Positions 4,487 to 5,905 of a stretch of DNA of 5,905 bases are shown piece by piece. Source of the DNA: DAOMOD01 sp964526035 (GTDB lineage: Bacteria; Pseudomonadota; Gammaproteobacteria; Xanthomonadales; BPKI01). The DNA is taken from assembly GCA_964526035.1 (NCBI GenBank), contig CAZGKE010000190.1, positions 1 through 5,905 on the forward strand. The letters are read 5' to 3'. The notes beneath the pieces are model-generated. The model saw only the letters and a list, made by a program, of their open reading frames with translations. It did not search any database and was not told where the DNA came from. The translations under genes were made by a program, and so were the position numbers. Numbering within the stretch: position 1 is the stretch's first letter; every line of letters starts with the position of its first letter.

Positions 4487-5905
4487 ATGAATGCCCCCGA
4501 CATCAAATCCATGAGCAAACCTGTCGCACTGATCGTCGACGACGAGAAGGATATCCGCGAGCTGATCAGCCTGACGCTGTCGCGCATGGGTATTGCGGTC
4601 GACACCGCGGGCGACGTCGCCGAAGCGCGCACCAAGCTTGCCGGGCGAAGCTACGATCTGTGCTTCACCGACATGCGCCTTCCCGACGGCAGCGGCCAGG
4701 ACCTGATCTCGCACATCGTGCGCCAGCACGGCGATCTTCCGGTGGCCATGATCACCGCTTACGGAAACGTGGATGCGGCGGTGAGTGCACTCAAGGCCGG
4801 CGCCTTCGACTTCGTGAGCAAGCCGGTCGACCTGGCCGTGCTGCGACGCATGGTGGAGACCGCGCTCAAACTGCGCAGCGAGCGGCGCGCGGTGCTGGAG
4901 TCTGCAGCCGAGCGCCTGCAGGGCGATTCCGAGGCGATCCGCAACGTCAGAGACACCGTCGCCAAGCTGGCGCGCAGCCAGGCGCCAGTGCATATCAGCG
5001 GTGAATCGGGGGTCGGCAAGGAACTGGCCGCACGGCTCATCCACGACCAGGGTCCGCGTGCGGCCAATGCGTTTGTCCCGGTCAATTGCGGCGCCATTCC
5101 TCCGGACCTGATGGAGAGCGAGTTCTTCGGTCACCGCCGCGGCAGTTTTACCGGTGCGCAGAGTGACAAGGAGGGCCTGTTCCAGGCGGCCAGCGGCGGC
5201 ACCCTGTTCCTTGACGAAATCGCCGAGCTGCCGATGGCCATGCAGGTCAAGCTGCTGCGTGCCATTCAGGAGCGCAAGGTGCGGCCGGTCGGTGCGCAGA
5301 CGGAGATTGCCGTCGACGTGCGCCTGCTCTCGGCCACGCACAAGGATCTCGCGGTGCTGGTCGGGCAAGGCGGGTTCCGCCACGACCTTTACTACCGCAT
5401 CAATGTCATCGAACTGCACATGCCCTCGCTGCGCGAGCGGCGCGAGGACATCCCGGCGCTGGCGCGGCACCTGCTCAAGCGCATCGCCGACAACCATGCC
5501 ATCAAACGGCCTGAGCTGACCGGTCACGCCATCGTCGCCCTGCAGCACTATGCGTTCCCGGGCAACGTGCGCGAGCTCGAAAACATCCTGGAAAGGGCGG
5601 TGGCCCTGTGCGACGGCGAATACATCACGGCCGAAGACCTCAAGCTCACCTACGCACACAGCGCCACCCCGGTACCCGGATCAGGCGGACGCGCGCCGCT
5701 GGCGCCGGTAGCCAATACGGAAGGCGCACCGATGCCGTTCAGCCCCGGCGACCAGCCGCTCGAAGACTACGTCGAGACGCTGGAGCGCGAGGCGATCGTG
5801 AAGGCGCTCGAGGAATGCCGCTACAACAAGACCAAGGCGGCCGCCAGGCTGGGCATCACCTTTCGCGCGCTGCGCTATCGGCTGAAGAAGCTGGGGATCG
5901 ACTAG
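4487..5905 (+). CDS. pilR: PilR-type sigma-54-dependent response regulator
   Basis: This NtrC-family enhancer-binding protein is, in characterised relatives, phosphorylated by PilS and activates sigma-54 transcription of the pilin gene pilA. The protein has 472 residues. Receiver domain about 12-125: acidic pocket Asp18/Asp19 in LIVDDEKDIRE, phospho-acceptor Asp62 in CFTDMRLPDGSG, Thr90 and Lys112. AAA+ domain about 142-380: Walker A GESGVGKE (172-179), sigma-54 contact loop GSFTGA (219-224), Walker B TLFLDEIAELP (239-249), sensor I near SATHKDL, arginine-finger region FRHDLYYRIN, sensor II FPGNVRELEN (357-366). After a Pro/Gly/Ala-rich linker (about 390-420), the Fis-type helix-turn-helix ends in NKTKAAARLGITFRALRYRLKKLG. 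The ATG at 4487 is chosen; an ATG at 4511 (MSKPVALIVDDE) would also give a full receiver domain, and neither has a good Shine-Dalgarno. The TAG at 5903-5905 ends both gene and window. The GSFTGA loop and ending are typical of PilR and support the name over NtrC or other family members. Confidence 0.93.
   Translation: MNAPDIKSMSKPVALIVDDEKDIRELISLTLSRMGIAVDTAGDVAEARTKLAGRSYDLCFTDMRLPDGSGQDLISHIVRQHGDLPVAMITAYGNVDAAVSALKAGAFDFVSKPVDLAVLRRMVETALKLRSERRAVLESAAERLQGDSEAIRNVRDTVAKLARSQAPVHISGESGVGKELAARLIHDQGPRAANAFVPVNCGAIPPDLMESEFFGHRRGSFTGAQSDKEGLFQAASGGTLFLDEIAELPMAMQVKLLRAIQERKVRPVGAQTEIAVDVRLLSATHKDLAVLVGQGGFRHDLYYRINVIELHMPSLRERREDIPALARHLLKRIADNHAIKRPELTGHAIVALQHYAFPGNVRELENILERAVALCDGEYITAEDLKLTYAHSATPVPGSGGRAPLAPVANTEGAPMPFSPGDQPLEDYVETLEREAIVKALEECRYNKTKAAARLGITFRALRYRLKKLGID

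Noticed and set aside
4487..4513. pilR start at ATG 4511 instead of 4487
   Set aside because: It is possible, but neither ATG has a better Shine-Dalgarno, so the longer frame is reported and the alternative noted.
4478..5659. A 393-codon open frame on the minus strand opposite pilR
   Set aside because: It is antisense to a complete NtrC-family regulator with all motifs intact, and shows only low-complexity shadow composition and no domain of its own.

Overview
The window is GC-rich, with codon third positions dominated by G and C. It carries four genes, all on the + strand and closely spaced: sucD (succinyl-CoA synthetase alpha subunit), nadE (glutamine-dependent NAD+ synthase), a PilS-type membrane sensor histidine kinase and a PilR-type sigma-54 response regulator. 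The protein sequences and the placing of a succinyl-CoA synthetase gene beside pilS/pilR point to a gammaproteobacterium, most likely Xanthomonadales or a relative. This is recalled family knowledge plus inference. The 10-N gap and the character of the sucD break suggest a draft or metagenome-assembled scaffold.

Layout. Positions 1-412 are the 5' part of sucD, lacking about the first six codons. Positions 413-422 are ten Ns. Positions 424-1017 are the 3' part of sucD, which re-reads about 49 codons already present left of the gap, in a different frame and with roughly 13% nucleotide divergence. Merging the two pieces at the overlap gives about 290 residues, the normal SucD length, so this looks like an unmerged or chimeric contig join and not a broken gene. 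After 38 bp, almost filled by a 25-nt inverted repeat, nadE runs 1056-2675. After 39 bp holding a second dyad and a TATACT box six bases before the start codon, pilS runs 2715-4394. A 92-bp spacer with a third, weaker stem-loop leads to pilR at 4487-5905, whose stop codon is the last base triplet of the window.

Function. SucD forms ATP/GTP and succinate from succinyl-CoA in the TCA cycle together with SucC, which would lie just upstream of the window. NadE makes NAD+ from deamido-NAD+ using glutamine. PilS and PilR form a two-component pair that in known relatives controls sigma-54-dependent transcription of the type IV pilin gene pilA. PilS has six membrane segments, a PAS-like region and a complete kinase core. 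PilR has receiver, AAA+ and Fis-type DNA-binding domains with all key residues. No mobile element, CRISPR array, tRNA or rRNA was seen, and I found no clear evidence of an undescribed system. The points most worth a second look are the sucD join, the possible leaderless start of pilS, and the stem-loops in the three spacers, none of which has a U-tract.
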